From Xanthostigma xanthostigma (Eukaryota; Arthropoda; Insecta; Raphidioptera; Raphidiidae), in NCBI GenBank assembly GCA_963575645.1, contig OY754469.1:38770753-38834752 (forward strand): DNA of 64,000 bases, in the 5' to 3' direction. The notes below the pieces were generated by a model. That model was not told where the DNA came from. It did no database searches and was given only the letters and a program-made list of their open reading frames with translations. This document shows positions 1-11,369 of this stretch, one piece after another. The translations under genes were made by a program, and so were the position numbers. Position 1 is the stretch's first letter. Each line of letters begins with the position of its first letter.

Positions 1-1579
1 TGAGTTTGGTCAATGTCGATTTTGCAGGGCATGAAAAAATAAATAAATTAAAGAGTGTATTTTTAAGATATAATTTTAAGTAAAAACATTTTTTAACCAG
101 GAGACCTATCTTCCTATGGATCTAGATGGGCAAACCAGGGCACCCTCCCCGGGTGGCAGTATCAGAGGGCGCCAAAATCATAATATAATATGGTTGGAAA
201 CCCCACCCAATCTGTCCTTTTTCCGATTTATTCAATCTGCTTGTTTTCGGTTTCCCGTTCACAAAAAATGCCAACCATTATATATTTGTGAGTTTTTTTT
301 TAAAGTAATTTACCTCAAACGCTTGAGAGAGGGGGTGCCATCATTAAGTTTCTGCTCCGGTTCGAAAAAATCGTAGATCCGGGGCTGCTTGATATAACTT
401 CTTCTTTAGTTACGAAAACTTTTATATATTTTGAATCGTATGCCCTAAAATGGTGGACGATTGTGGTACTTTGCCAAATCTAGTAACTCTAGTCACCGGC
501 TTTTTGTTGACATCAAATGAAATTCTTTAGATGCACTGCCGTAAATTTTTAGCGGCATCAGACGGAACCTTATAGAAGCCAAGCATTTTTGCGGTCTCTG
601 TTTGTTTAAAATACTGTGTGCCTGGTGCTGACATCATATGGAATTTTTGTTGAAACATTATAGTTCAAATATCTGTAACTCTTCGATCGCAAGTTTAGTT
701 CCGTGATAAATTAAAAAATTGCACCAAAAAGGGGGCCTGGTTCCGTACAAAAAAGTTTTCTAAGACGGTGCCAAGTTTTCGTGTTTTATATTATAAATAA
801 ATTACACGCATATGAAAACTTGCAAACTGAAAACTTTGCAAAGAAATGACGATTTTTATAACGATTTTAAATCACACAAAAGGATTAAAACGTGTATATA
901 AGTAATATTTAATTTTCACAGATTAAGAGTTATTTATTTCTTCCCAATTCCAGATAGTTGTCATTTAGATAAAGATATCTATCAGATAAGATAATTAAAA
1001 AAACACTTTTGATATTTTTTTCACAATTTTACTTTCTGGCATTTTGAATTTCAGACGATATTTGTTTTCAGTGATTTAATACCACCTTACAAAGCTTTTT
1101 TTTCACACTATAGAAAAAACAGGCGTTATTCATTTGTTAAAAGTCTACCATAAATAAATCAACTATAGATATTGTATTTTCCTACAAGGCCAACTGGGCA
1201 AGGACCTTTCTAAGTTGAAACGCAAGGATAAATATTTAGTAAAGAACAGGTAACCGGCACTTGAGGTAAAATGACATCAGCTCTTCCGAGAACGAAAAAG
1301 TTATTTATTGGCAGTCTTCAACACGCAATTGTTTATTGAAAATGAATATCATCCTAGCGTTTAAACGATAAACTACAAATAACGCTGTTTATTTATAGGG
1401 TTCCGTTTCAAAATCGTATAAAAACGGAACCCTTACGAAGAAACTTTTATCTATACGTCTCAATCGAATTTCTTATATTATGCTATCGACTTGAAAAAAT
1501 TACGTGTTTGATATTGTGCTCCAATGTTAAAAGTGCTAACACTTTTGACACTATTGCGCTGGTTATATACAAAAGTGTA
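1..1579. other. Non-coding, no recognised element
   Basis: No convincing coding sequence. A short hairpin lies at about 1398-1437, where AGGGTTCCGTTT is mirrored by AAACGGAACCCT, a motif often seen in insect repeats. The 86-residue open frame near the start matches no family I know and has no coding character. Confidence 0.4.
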
Positions 1580-1988
1580 AAGACCGCTGCACACGAGGCT
1601 AGATTCCTTGCTAGATTTGACTGCTAGTTTTCTAGCATTGGTTTTCTTAATTGCTTGTATGTGCTCGCTTCACACGAAACGTCTTTGCAAGCTTGCTTTG
1701 TGACAGCTCAGTGACAGTTCAAATATAAACACAGAACAAAACGTGTATGTTATTTGACTCTGAGTAGAATGACGCCATGTTTGTTTGTGGGCGTTTGTTC
1801 ATGTTGCGCACATGACAAAATACCGTTTCCTGATTGATTCTAGCAAGAAAAATAGCCCCTGTTCTAATTTTAAAATTTATCTTGTGAGCTAGCAGGCGAG
1901 CCCGCAATGACGTCATTTCCAGCCTCGTACCCAGTTTGTTGGCCAGCAGAAGTCCAAGCAGTGCTTCCAGCCTCGTGTGCAGCGGCCT
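1580..1988. mobile_element. PIF/Harbinger-like MITE, copy 1
   Basis: The ends are inverted repeats, with CCGCTGCACACGAGGCT on the left and the mirrored GCCTCGTGTGCAGCGG on the right. Both flanks read TAA, the target duplication expected of PIF/Harbinger elements. The interior holds no transposase and matches two other copies at about 3.6 and 18.7 kb, so this is a non-autonomous family. The superfamily rests on the 3-bp duplication only. Confidence 0.65.
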
Positions 1989-3198
1989 TAAGATACAGAC
2001 CTGTTTGGTATATCAGTGATGATCTTGAGCAGAAGCATGCAGTGTAGTGTAGATCACGTGAAAGCTGTCTTAATTTGAAAATTCCTGCAACAAATTGATA
2101 CTTTTAGTAAAAATATAATTTAAAATATACTTAGCGAAGCATGATTAATTAATTTTTGTAATGCAACTTTCAAAGGCGAGCTGGGGGGTAAATTGGATCA
2201 GACGATAAGTGGAACGCTTCCCCTTCTTCGACTTCAACCGGTAGTTGAGAGGTAAGAGTGGGGGAATCGTTTCGCTAGCTGGGAGTAAAATCTAAATTGA
2301 CCTGAATCAAACGCTTCCCCTTCTCAAGTTCTCCGATTTCAACTGACAGTTGAGAACAAAGGATGGGAGAATCCTTTCTACTCTCTCTGTCAAACTCTAC
2401 ACGCGTTCTGGGTGCATACGTAGCATTTTCACTAGCCACAGTAACAAATTTCACATAACCATTTCCTAATCCTAAAATAACAAAATCGTCAACAAATGCT
2501 GGAATCTAAGAAGTCTCACTTCTACCGCTTGAGAGTCCCGCGCATACATTTTTTTTCTTGATTAATTCAATAAATTAAATTTCTCTCTACAATCGGAGAA
2601 ATAATAAAAAATAATTATTGTTTGGCTAACCCTGAATTACACCTACTCATTTGTTTCATTTGAGCCCGAAATCTACAGTTGCATAAATACAAAAAAGAAT
2701 AAAATAATAAAACATTATAAATAGGTTTACACCTATTAGGTGACAATGCGTAAACAAAACAATGCAAATTCCATTGACCAATCACCGTACGTTTATCAAA
2801 AGATGTTATTGTTTCTCGTTGTTCTATTGTTTACATAATTTTATAGCGATTCATTGACCTTTTAGGTATGTTTTTATAGAATTTTTGTTTATCTAGATTT
2901 GTAATCGTCATGATTATAATTCTACTGGGATTTTTATGTGTAAAAAAACTACTTTTTGCAGAAATGTTTACCTGTATTTCTAAATTGACCTATGGGATCA
3001 CCTTCTTAAGTATTTAGTATTACTTAGGAAACACTGTATATTAAATGAAACAAATATTACTAATCTATACCCACTTATGAAGAGGAAAACTTGATTGTCG
3101 GGGGTAATCTCAGAAAGTACTTATGCGATTTCAAAACTGTTTTCCCCGTTCGAGACGTGATACTTTGCTTCAGAACATAGGCTTTTCCTAGAAAAAAA
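1989..3198. other. Non-coding, with a dispersed repeat block
   Basis: No gene is visible. About 2450-2535 (starting near CACATAACCATTTCCTAAT) is repeated with small changes at about 55190-55272, in the same orientation. The remainder is AT-rich with no feature I can name. Confidence 0.35.
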
Positions 3199-3412
3199 TT
3201 GGTTGTCTGTAAAGTCGGTTTACGGACGATAGTTTTACGTGATAACGTATTCCGTAATACATAACCTAAATTTTAGTAGCTGTCAAACTTGGGCCGAAGC
3301 ATACTGCACTCTCGCTTGCACGCACAGGGTCAGGCGGAACGTTAGGAACGTTACACTTTTTCGTGCGTGCAGCTGGTGTTTCATCAATTTATAAGACGTT
3401 ATCACGTCAAAA
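3199..3412. repeat. Dispersed TTGGTTGTCTG repeat, short copy
   Basis: The block starts at TTGGTTGTCTGTAAAGTCGG and ends near GACGTTATCACGTCAA. Both end blocks recur at 33280-33855, where they are farther apart. ACGTGATAACGT near the left end and ACGTTATCACGT near the right end are inverted relative to each other, so the repeat is probably a non-autonomous DNA transposon and this copy the internally shorter one. No clean target duplication was found. Confidence 0.5.
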
Positions 3413-3610
3413 AAAATCGAATTGAAATCTCTATATTAAACAAATTATTTCAATATATTTTTTATCATTTCTCTTATTTAAATCTATAATAACTGTTGGC
3501 CCAGCTTCGCCGATTTGAATAATTCTTTGACTGTTAACTCGAGTTAGAAAGAAGGAGAATGAGCAAAACACAGATTTGAGCTAAATTTGTGTACGCTGGC
3601 TAAACTATAA

Positions 3611-4057
3611 AACTGCACACGAGGCGGATTTGCCGCTAGGTTCCTTGCTAGATTTCACTACTAGTTTTCTAGCGTTGGTTTTCTTAATAGCTATTATGTG
3701 CTCACTTCACACGAGACGTCTTTACAAGCTTACTGCAGGTAGATTCGGTGCGCGCGCAGTGATAGAACGGTAACAACAGTGCATGTTTATTATCTCTGAA
3801 CAGAACACACACTATGGCATAGTGTTTGTTTGTGGGCGTTTGTTCAAGTCGCCCACGTGACAAGCTACTGCTTCCTGATTGATTGTTGCTCATACCTAGC
3901 AGCGGACCTCGCAAGTAAAATATCCCTGTTCTAATTTTAAAACCTATATCTTGTGAGCTAGCAGGCGAGCCCGCAGTGACGTCATTTCCAGCTTCGTACC
4001 CAGCCTACCGGCCAGCAGCACTCTCCAAGCGGTATTTCTAGTCTCGTGTGCAGCGGC
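3611..4057. mobile_element. PIF/Harbinger-like MITE, copy 2
   Basis: It has the same ends and interior as copy 1 at 1580-1988, flanked by TAA on both sides. A GC-rich stretch near 3748 (GTGCGCGCGCAGTGATAG) is the point at which copy 3 at 18.7 kb has gained an insertion, so this copy shows the uninterrupted state. Confidence 0.65.
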
Positions 4058-4060
4058 CTT

Positions 4061-5280
4061 AAGAGATACCTACTGCAGAAAAGCGCATTAGAGATGAGCT
4101 TATTGGTTACTTTCAGGTAACTGGTATTTTGGTGGAATCCCATTTTGGTCGGCGAGCCACGATGCCCAGTCGGTGATGCTGATACAAGTTTCAGCGTGTA
4201 TAGAATTGCGTCGATGCCAAGACGATATTAATTTACTTTCCCGCGCCATTTTAGAGGTTACTTTGTTGTTTGTATGTGTAAAATTCCATGATGGAAAGTG
4301 ATCGTGTATTTTGGGAAGAGATCAAAAACATTTATTATCTGCATACGTGTCTTTGGAATACAAATGTACTTTTAGCTCTTCCAATAAAGCATTTGAATAA
4401 CGTTTTCTTTCTATAAACCATCTTTTTGACCATTTCCTTTTTCTTTTATGGAGTATAAAGAGTGCCTCAACTATTGCTAATAAAACTGGTGTTGGCAAAA
4501 CGTATCTCATTTTATTCGTCAGTCACTAGGTATCTAGAAAATAACTTAACCCTATTGTTCTTGTGTTGCATGAACATCGAGTCGATTCAGGCATCGCAAT
4601 AGGTTTCGATTTAAGTAGGTGTTTATGCAACTGATGCAAGTTTCATGAAACATAGAATCGATGCCTGCACATCAATGTGTGTAGCCCGCTTAACACACAT
4701 ATGCGGGAGACTATTCGTTGCCAAAGTAAAATCTACAGGTCGGAAAGCTGTGAATAAGATGCACAAAAAAGTTGAAATGTTTGAACAAAATTATTAAAGA
4801 TTAAAAATGATGTGGCAAGTGTAAAAATTTATGTACCGAAAAATGTCACCGGCATTATCTCGAGTGAAATATCGTTGACATGCGCGTTGGTATTTTTTAA
4901 AAGATTTATTTTTTAACAACAACTATAAAACATGGAATTAATTCACGTAAAGAACATATTACAGAAACGTGTCTTGAATGATGACATTTATTTTATTGGT
5001 GTACTAGCTGTTCGGTTCGGTTCGGCTTCGAGCCGAGCCCATCGATTTTTTTTTTCATTCCGAAAATCTCAAGTAGGGAAAGTATATAAAAATTGGAATC
5101 CAGTACTATAACTCGATGTGCCCAAGTTTTGACTTTTTTTAAGTCATATAAAACGCTAAATTTTGACGTTTCAAAAAAAAAAACTTTGCGGATTATTCAC
5201 ACATTTCCTCAAATATACGTAAAAAAATGGAACTACGTTTTGTCTTTCACTGTCATTTTTTGAAGGTTGCCATCTGATAT
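4061..5280. other. Non-coding, no recognised element
   Basis: No gene or complete element is visible. At about 5006-5040 a GC-rich hairpin-like fragment (CTAGCTGTTCGG...CGAGCCGAG) resembles the 3' end of the Helitron-like elements elsewhere in the window, without a matching 5' end. Confidence 0.3.
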
Positions 5281-5284
5281 ATAT

Positions 5285-5422
5285 GTTACGGTTAATACAA
5301 GAAAGTAGTTTATTCGCGAATTAACCGGCTAATACCCGAATTAACCAACGTCAAGGATACGTTAATTCGGATAATTAGCCGATTAATTCGCGAATTAACT
5401 ACTTTCTTGTATTAACCGTAAC
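5285..5422. mobile_element. Palindromic element, GTTACGGT ends, ATAT duplication
   Basis: An almost perfect inverted repeat: GTTACGGTTAATACAAGAAA at the left is mirrored by TTTCTTGTATTAACCGTAAC at the right, with only a short spacer. Both flanks read ATAT. The larger element at 59244-59848 shares the GTTACGGT ends and the ATAT flanks, so the two look like one family. No transposase is present. Confidence 0.65.
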
Positions 5423-5668
5423 ATATAGACGTAATAGCAACTGGTGTAGAATTACTGTATTACTACCTCACTTTGTATACACGATCTCGAAATTGTTTTT
5501 TAAAGAAATCCCCCCAAACGCCCTCCCCTTTTCGCTGCGCGACATAGACGCCATCGCATCGACACGACGCCTAATTGTTTTTTAAAGAACTACCCCCAAA
5601 CGTCTTCTCGTTTTCACTGCGTAAAAAATCAATTTTCCGTACTTAAAACGGCTAACAACACTGTTATA

Positions 5669-6049
5669 TCTATATATCATATATAAAATTCTCGTTCCAC
5701 AATTTTGGCCGCGCTAATCTCCGAAACCACTGAACCGATTTTAATGTATTTTGTAAATGTGTCTTACTTGGTGCAACTTACGCTAATAGGATAGCTTTCA
5801 TTAAATATTTTGTACAAAAACGGTGTTTTCTCAAAAAAAAACTGTTTTAGTAAAATGTATATACCGACACCTGATAGAATTTACTCAAAGCTATTAGTTC
5901 AGAAGCAAACAAAAAAACTGTTTTAGTACCAAGTAACGACATCTGTTAGGATTCGTTCAAAGCTATTAGTTCAGACGCCAGGCCGCAAACGAAATACATT
6001 TTGCAGAATTATATCTATCGCACGCGGGTGAACCGGGACGGACCGCTAG
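5669..6049 (+). mobile_element. Helitron-like non-autonomous element, family 2
   Basis: It begins with TC after an A and ends in CTAG before a T, as Helitrons do. A GC-rich, hairpin-prone block (CGCGGGTGAACCGGGACGG) lies just inside the 3' end. The sequence after the start contains GGCCGCGCTAATCTCCGAAA. The reverse-strand copy at 44261-44675 has the same ends and interior, which defines the boundaries. It encodes no Rep/helicase. Confidence 0.65.
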
Positions 6050-6600
6050 TGTTATATAAAATAATAACTGTGTATTTCCAGCGGATAAAGGACTCTAACT
6101 GTAAAATTGTAAAAAAAGATTTTTGATGTTACTTGTGAAATTTTGGAATGACAAAGTTCAATTGCATCGGTGGTTCCCTCGCACTGGTGTCGCGGACTCG
6201 CGTTTAAGAACCACTGTTCTATGATACAGGAAAATTAACACACAAAAAAAAAGAAAATATATCTAACATTATTAAATAATCACAGTGTTAAGACATTGAT
6301 GTCAAACAATTTCAAAATTATTTAATTAATAATAATTAAATTTCCGGTAAACTCTAGATAAATACACTACTAATAATTTGCTCTAATAACGTATTTTTTG
6401 ACGTAATATTTTAATGAAATTTTCAAAAGATATAGTTCACTTTTCTCTATTGGGATCTGACGCATGGGAGGAGTTTGGGTGTGAGGTAATTAACATGGCG
6501 ACAAGAAATGGGCAATTGTAAAATAGTTGCAATATGAATTGTTCATTTTTGAAGCTAAATTTTTTACGCAGATTTCGGGACGGGGAGTCAACTGAAAAAA
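6050..6600. other. Non-coding, no recognised element
   Basis: AT-rich sequence with no coding character and no repeat boundaries that I can see. Confidence 0.3.
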
Positions 6601-6667
6601 ACGAGCGTGCGACATATGAGTCGGTCACGAAACAAAGGCGTACGCATTGGTGTTCAGATCATAGCTA

Positions 6668-6830
6668 AGGGGACGTTCATAAATTACGTAGGGCATTTAT
6701 GGGGGGCAGAGGGTCGAGCCGAATCTCACCCCGTGGAGGAGAGGGGGGTTTTGGCAAATATCACGTATTTTTTCCGCAAAAAACTGGGCTTACGCATTTT
6801 TGAAAAATATTACGTGAATCTAGCCCGCTA
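6668..6830. repeat. GGGACGTTCATAAATTACGT repeat fragment
   Basis: The block starts with GGGGACGTTCATAAATTACG and ends with ATTACGTGAAT. A related start (GGGAACGTCCATTAATCTCG) occurs at about 40419. Sequences of this kind are common as DNA-transposon debris in arthropods. The 74-residue open frame across it is not a credible gene. Confidence 0.35.
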
Positions 6831-6840
6831 ACACACCCTA

Positions 6841-6977
6841 AGGCCTAGCACACATGAAGAGCGTTCAACGCGCGCTGGCCCAACGCGCGTTTACAATTTC
6901 TATACAATTGTATATAACTGTTTATATGATAAAGCGCGTTGGCGGCGCGTTGAACGCTCTTCATGTGTGCTAGGCCT
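6841..6977. mobile_element. Palindromic MITE with AGGCCTAG ends
   Basis: A 137-bp element whose ends are mirror images (AGGCCTAGCACACATGAAGA and its complement), with TA on both sides. The surrounding sequence recurs near 52994 without the element (ACACCCTAAATCTTATAAAT), effectively an empty paralogous site that confirms the insertion. A longer, doubled version sits at 31092-31303. Confidence 0.75.
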
Positions 6978-6979
6978 TA

Positions 6980-7609
6980 ATCTTATAAATGACTCTTTGG
7001 AAAAATCAGTCTGACACCCCCGATATAGAACATTAGATTGTAAGTGATTCATCTAAATAGAAAAAGTTCATTTTTCAAGCTAACTTTTGATCAAAATGTG
7101 TAGAAAAAAGTTGTTTCGCAGTGGAAACTGTACAAAAAACGATGCTAAATACATGTATGAAAAAATATCGTTTCAATCGATGAATTATTTTTCGAAGCGG
7201 GGTCGATTTGAAATTCTACTATGCTTTTATCATGGAGAAATGTGTGTGATCACAGTCTAAGGTCATTGTCAAATAAGATTTTTTGACAACCCTTTCTGCA
7301 ACTCATCATATAAAACTTATTTCTTTAAAAACACACAACATAAGTGCAGACAAAAAGGATTTATTTATATAGTTTCTATTTATACAACGTCCATTTTGGT
7401 GTTTTTTTTTTTGTTAAGTTGAGTGAGATATCAAGGATTACAATTTGCATGTTTCATAAAAAGATACATAAACATTAAACATCTATAATTTATTTATACA
7501 TATTTATGTTTTGTGATTATACTCAATCCAATATAAATTTTTATTTTTTTCAACATTAAGTCAAATATGAATATTTTTAAAAAAATCAAAACATTTTTTA
7601 AAAATAGAT
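6980..7609. other. Non-coding, no recognised element
   Basis: The first about 35 bases continue the repeat that is also found near 52994. The rest is AT-rich and shows no gene or element boundary. Confidence 0.3.
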
Positions 7610-7712
7610 TAGAATTAGTTACTCTTGATTTCTTTTTGATCAACTTGAGTCATTCAACAGTGATTAACAACTTGACTAACAATTTAATCATCAACAGCTG
7701 ATAATAGCAGAT
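7610..7712. repeat. Diverged unit of the 170-bp tandem repeat
   Basis: The stretch has the order seen in the array to the right (TTACTC, then TTGATCAACTTGAGTCAT), with many changes. Its position beyond the retrotransposon at 7713-8612 shows that the array once extended across that insertion. Confidence 0.5.
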
Positions 7713-8612
7713 CATAGATAGATAGATATTTATTTAGTCAGTTGAGACATACATCTATTTGACACGTCAACGAAATACAAGATAAAATTATAAGGCTATC
7801 CTTAATCAACATAAAAATTCATTAATACTACAAAACCCGTTCTATTAAAAAATGTTTAATATTTCTCTTAAAAAGTGAAAAGGTATTGTTTTTCAGCCTT
7901 TCAGGTAATTTATTATAAATATAGGCTGAATAATTTTCTGGACAATATTTATAAATGTCTTTTGTTGCCAACGGTAGTTTTATTGCTTTTTTACCTCTAG
8001 TATTATGACCATGCCAATCCTCCACCAAGGCATATCTTGCCATATTTTTATGAGCGAAAACCAACAAGCAAAAAATAAAGATACATGGAGCTGTCATAAT
8101 CTTTTCTCGCGGAAAGATGTCCCTACATGATTGTCTACTATTTAAATTGTACATAGCACGAACTATAGCCTTTTGCTTGATGAAAACGCTATCAAAAGAG
8201 ACACTATGACCCCAGGCCACTATTCCATACCTTAGTATAGGATAGACATGGCTATAATAAATCGCTTTTAAAGCATCCATACTGGATCAAGCATGAGCCC
8301 TTTTTATGACATATAGAAATTTAGACAAATTTTTGCATACATTAGAAATATGACGGTCCCATTTTAAATTATTTTGTATGTAAATGCCCAGAAATTTATT
8401 CACCTCAGTCTCACTAATTTTTTTATTGCTAATAACAGCATCGATAGTATAGTTGATCCTGGATTGAACAGTCTTGAAATGCATTAATTTAGTTTTATTT
8501 TCATTTAAAATAAGTTTGTTGTTAGTGCACCATTCTCTTATTTCATGTAACGCTGAGGTAGTTTTCAATTTGAGTTCTTCAATGCTAGATGCCGTAATTA
8601 AAATATTCATAG
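7713..8612 (-). mobile_element. Non-LTR retrotransposon, 5'-truncated 3' end
   Basis: The insertion carries the C-terminal part of a reverse-transcriptase ORF on the minus strand, followed by an AT-rich 3' end closing with tandem TAGA units (about 7713-7727). It sits between diverged units of a tandem array. Everything upstream of the late reverse-transcriptase region is missing, as is usual after incomplete reverse transcription. The simple-repeat tail and the ORF suggest a CR1/Jockey-type element, but the clade cannot be fixed from this fragment. Confidence 0.75.
7828..8610 (-). pseudogene. Reverse transcriptase C-terminus of a jockey-like LINE
   Basis: Two adjacent reading frames lie in the same phase, separated by one TGA codon at 8287-8289. 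The first contains KLILNENKTKLMHF and then FLGIYIQNNLKWDRHIS; the second contains YSHVYPILRYGIVAWG. These are the late palm/thumb motifs of non-LTR reverse transcriptases ('N..KT..M.F', 'FLG..ID..L.W..HI', 'L.YG...WG'). The fragment lacks the catalytic F/YADD region and the endonuclease, so it is dead. The single in-frame stop suggests a fairly young insertion. The frame ends before the TAGA tail. Confidence 0.8.
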
Positions 8613-10200
8613 AACTAGTGACTCACTGCTTTAACTTGATCATCTTGAATCATCTAGCTGTGATTAAGAACCGATTGATTTAACAGTGGATTATTCTATA
8701 GTTGATTGATCAATGAACTGATAACACGTCGCAGAATGAGTTAATATAAGCCAACTTTAAATTCAACTGATTTATTGATCAATAGTTGGTGGACTAACAG
8801 TCAATTAAGACACTGGCGATGGCAAGTCACAGAATCAGTTACTCTCTGCTTAAACTTGATCAGTTTGAGTCATCAAATGAGATTGACTGATTAAAAGTTG
8901 ATCAATCAACAACACATCTAAGCATGGACGCGGTGTACCTACTTGTGAATTGGAGTTGATCGATCAACAGTCAACTAAAAGGTTGATGATGGAAGGTCAC
9001 AGAATCAGTTACTCTTTGCTTAAACTTGATCAGTTTGAGTCATCAAATGAGATTGATTGATTAAAAGCTGATCAATCAACACACCTAAGCATGGACGCGG
9101 TGTACTTACGCGTGAATTGGAGTTGATCGATCAACAGTCAACTAAAAGGTTGATGATGGAAGGTCACAGAATCAGTTACTCTTTGCTTAAACTTGATCAG
9201 TTTGAGTCATCAAATGAGATTGACTGATTAAAAGTTGATCAATCAACAACACATCTAAGCATGGACGCGGTGTACCTACTTGTGAATTGGAGTTGATCGA
9301 TCAACAGTCAACTAAAAGGTTGATGATGGAAGGTCACAGAATCAGTTACTCTTTGCTTAAACTTGATCAGTTTGAGTCATCAAATGAGATTGACTGATTA
9401 AAAGTTGATCAATCAACAACATACCTAAGCATGGACGCGGTGTACCTACGCGTGAAATGGAGTTGATCGATCAACAGTCAACTAAAAGGTTGATGATGGA
9501 AGGTCACAGAATAAGTTACTCTCTGCTTAAACTTGAACAGTTTAGCCATCAAATGAGACTGATTGATCCATCAACAATACATCTAAACATGGACGCGGTC
9601 TACCTACTTGTGAACCGGAGGTAGTCGATCAACAGTCAACTAAAAGGCTGGTGACGGCACGTAGTAGAAATTTATTGATTACATAACAGTTGCTTAATCA
9701 ACACGCGACTAAGAGGCTGGTGATCATTAATTCGACAGGCAACTAAGAACTTTTGAAACGAAGGTGGATGCAGTTGATCGATCCACAGTCAAATAAAAAA
9801 CTGGTGATTGACTCTGATTAAACCTGATTAGCTACAAAGCTATTGATTGATTGATTAAATCTTTAATCTCAATTGAAGCTTCAACTCAAGCCAACCAATC
9901 ATTAAACTGAATGATTGATCAACAGTTGATGGCCAACAGTCAACTAAAAAAACAGGTGAAGGAAGGTCGCGGAATTGACTAGTGTCTTCTTAAACTTGAT
10001 CGAGTGGTGCAACCAAAACAGATTCATTGATAACAGTTGATCGATCAACAATAATTCAACTGAGAACGGACGCAGTGTAGATGTGAACCGGAGGTGGATG
10101 ATCGCAGGTCGTACAGTCAATCACCCTCCGTCGTAACCTGATCTTGAACTTGATCAACGAGAGCCAGTAATTTACTCAACTGGGATCAATAGACACACAA
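8613..10200. repeat. Tandem array with 170-bp unit
   Basis: CACAGAATCAGTTACTC recurs at about 8828, 8998, 9165, 9335 and 9505 (last copy CACAGAATAAG), giving spacings of 170, 167, 170 and 170 bases. Each unit also carries TTGATCAATCAACA, ATGGACGCGGTGTACCTAC and TTGATCGATCAACAGTCAAC. The central units are nearly identical. Units before 8820 and after about 9670 are increasingly diverged, fading out near 10200. This is a minisatellite or a small satellite block. Every unit is dense in TTGATCAA/TTGATCGATCAA palindromes. Confidence 0.85.
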
Positions 10201-10641
10201 TGTATACGTATACCTTATAATACGTCATCTATGTTTAAAATGCTAGGTAATAAGTCAACTAATTCAAGGTGATCGGCTGCTGCAGCAGCTGGTAGCTTTG
10301 ACCCGACCGGCCGTCTCTGTATCAGAAATCATCATCGTACATCCATACTTATTTATTAAATATAATTTCGCACATTGCTTATTATCAATAATAAATAAAA
10401 GATCGGTAAGAATCTATCCACTGGTCATAACGTATGTACCGATTAAGTAGGCTCCATCGTTACCAACATCTCACGAGATAAAATGTTGTACGTTATATTG
10501 CTGCATTGATGTGATGCAACGATAGCGTGTGTGTCGATTAAGTCATATACTTTTATTCTATACTGAGCATAAGAATAAAATTGCAATCGAACTATTAGGG
10601 TGCAAACATATTATATTTCTGTCTTTTTTTACGCCGTAAGC
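10201..10641. other. Non-coding, no recognised element
   Basis: Sequence between the tandem array and a small inverted-repeat element; no gene is visible. Confidence 0.3.
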
Positions 10642-10738
10642 ACGGGCGTATCCAGGAGGGCATAACAAGCATGGGGGACCCGGCTTAAGAAATTTCTAAT
10701 TTGCCCCCTCCTGGGCCAAAAGCTGGGTACGCCCATGT
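10642..10738. mobile_element. Small hAT-like MITE
   Basis: CACGGGCGTATCCAGGAGGG at the left and TGGGTACGCCCATG at the right are imperfect inverted repeats of the type seen in small hAT elements (compare 38047-38300 and 23664-24012). No target duplication could be recognised, so boundaries are tentative. Confidence 0.4.
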
Positions 10739-10859
10739 TAACGTCATAGAAAAAGAAGTTTTTGAAACAGAGATACTTTATTCAGATTGAATGCACGTAC
10801 ATCAACCAATCCTATCATCGGAGAAATCAGGGAATTACATCGAAGAAAGAGACGCAGAT

Positions 10860-11331
10860 ATATTTTCGATACTCTTTGTTGCGTTCACTCACCGCACATT
10901 GAGTAGATAGGCAATCATTCATTTTGTTAATTAATAGATATATGCGATTATGTAAACACCTTTATTACCGACGAGCCATCGCAATAGTCAATACGACGCT
11001 GGTATCCGCCGGCCCTGAACACTACGAATTAAAACGAAAGCTTGTGAAAACACGTCGCTGATAGTCCTTTTTCTATCCAGTGTACAAAATAGATCAGTGG
11101 TGTGTGTGTGTGTACGAAAGCAGATCCGCTTAACGTTGATTGGCCTTTGAATCCGGAATACCAAATCGTTAATTGAACCCTGAAGACGATTTACGATCCA
11201 CTTCTTCTTATTTTATTTATACATGTAAGAAGATAAATGTCCGCGTGAGAACCGAACGTGGCTCGTTTAACAAACGTCCTGAATACTAATTTTCCTTACC
11301 GGCGATGGCTTACCTGCCTTACAGCGTGCAG
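10860..11331 (+). other. Candidate first exon of an unidentified gene
   Basis: This block is less AT-rich than its surroundings and shares no sequence with the repeats I can recognise. It ends with an ATG in good context (GGCGATGG, at 11305) followed by nine codons reading MAYLPYSVQ and then GTTTGT, a possible donor. That is the arrangement expected of a 5' UTR plus a short first coding exon. No downstream exon of the same gene is identifiable here, and I cannot assign a family from nine residues. It could be chance, since the frame continues open for a few codons past the donor. Confidence 0.3.
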
Positions 11332-11369
11332 GTTTGTGGTGTATCGTGGTTCTAATTCTGTCATCTATA

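Noticed and set aside
116..376. 86-residue open frame at the left edge
   Set aside because: No motif, no splice signals fitting an exon, and composition like the surrounding non-coding DNA.
8820..9675. CRISPR array
   Set aside because: The units are 170-bp whole-unit tandem repeats without short repeats separating unique spacers, and the setting is an animal genome.
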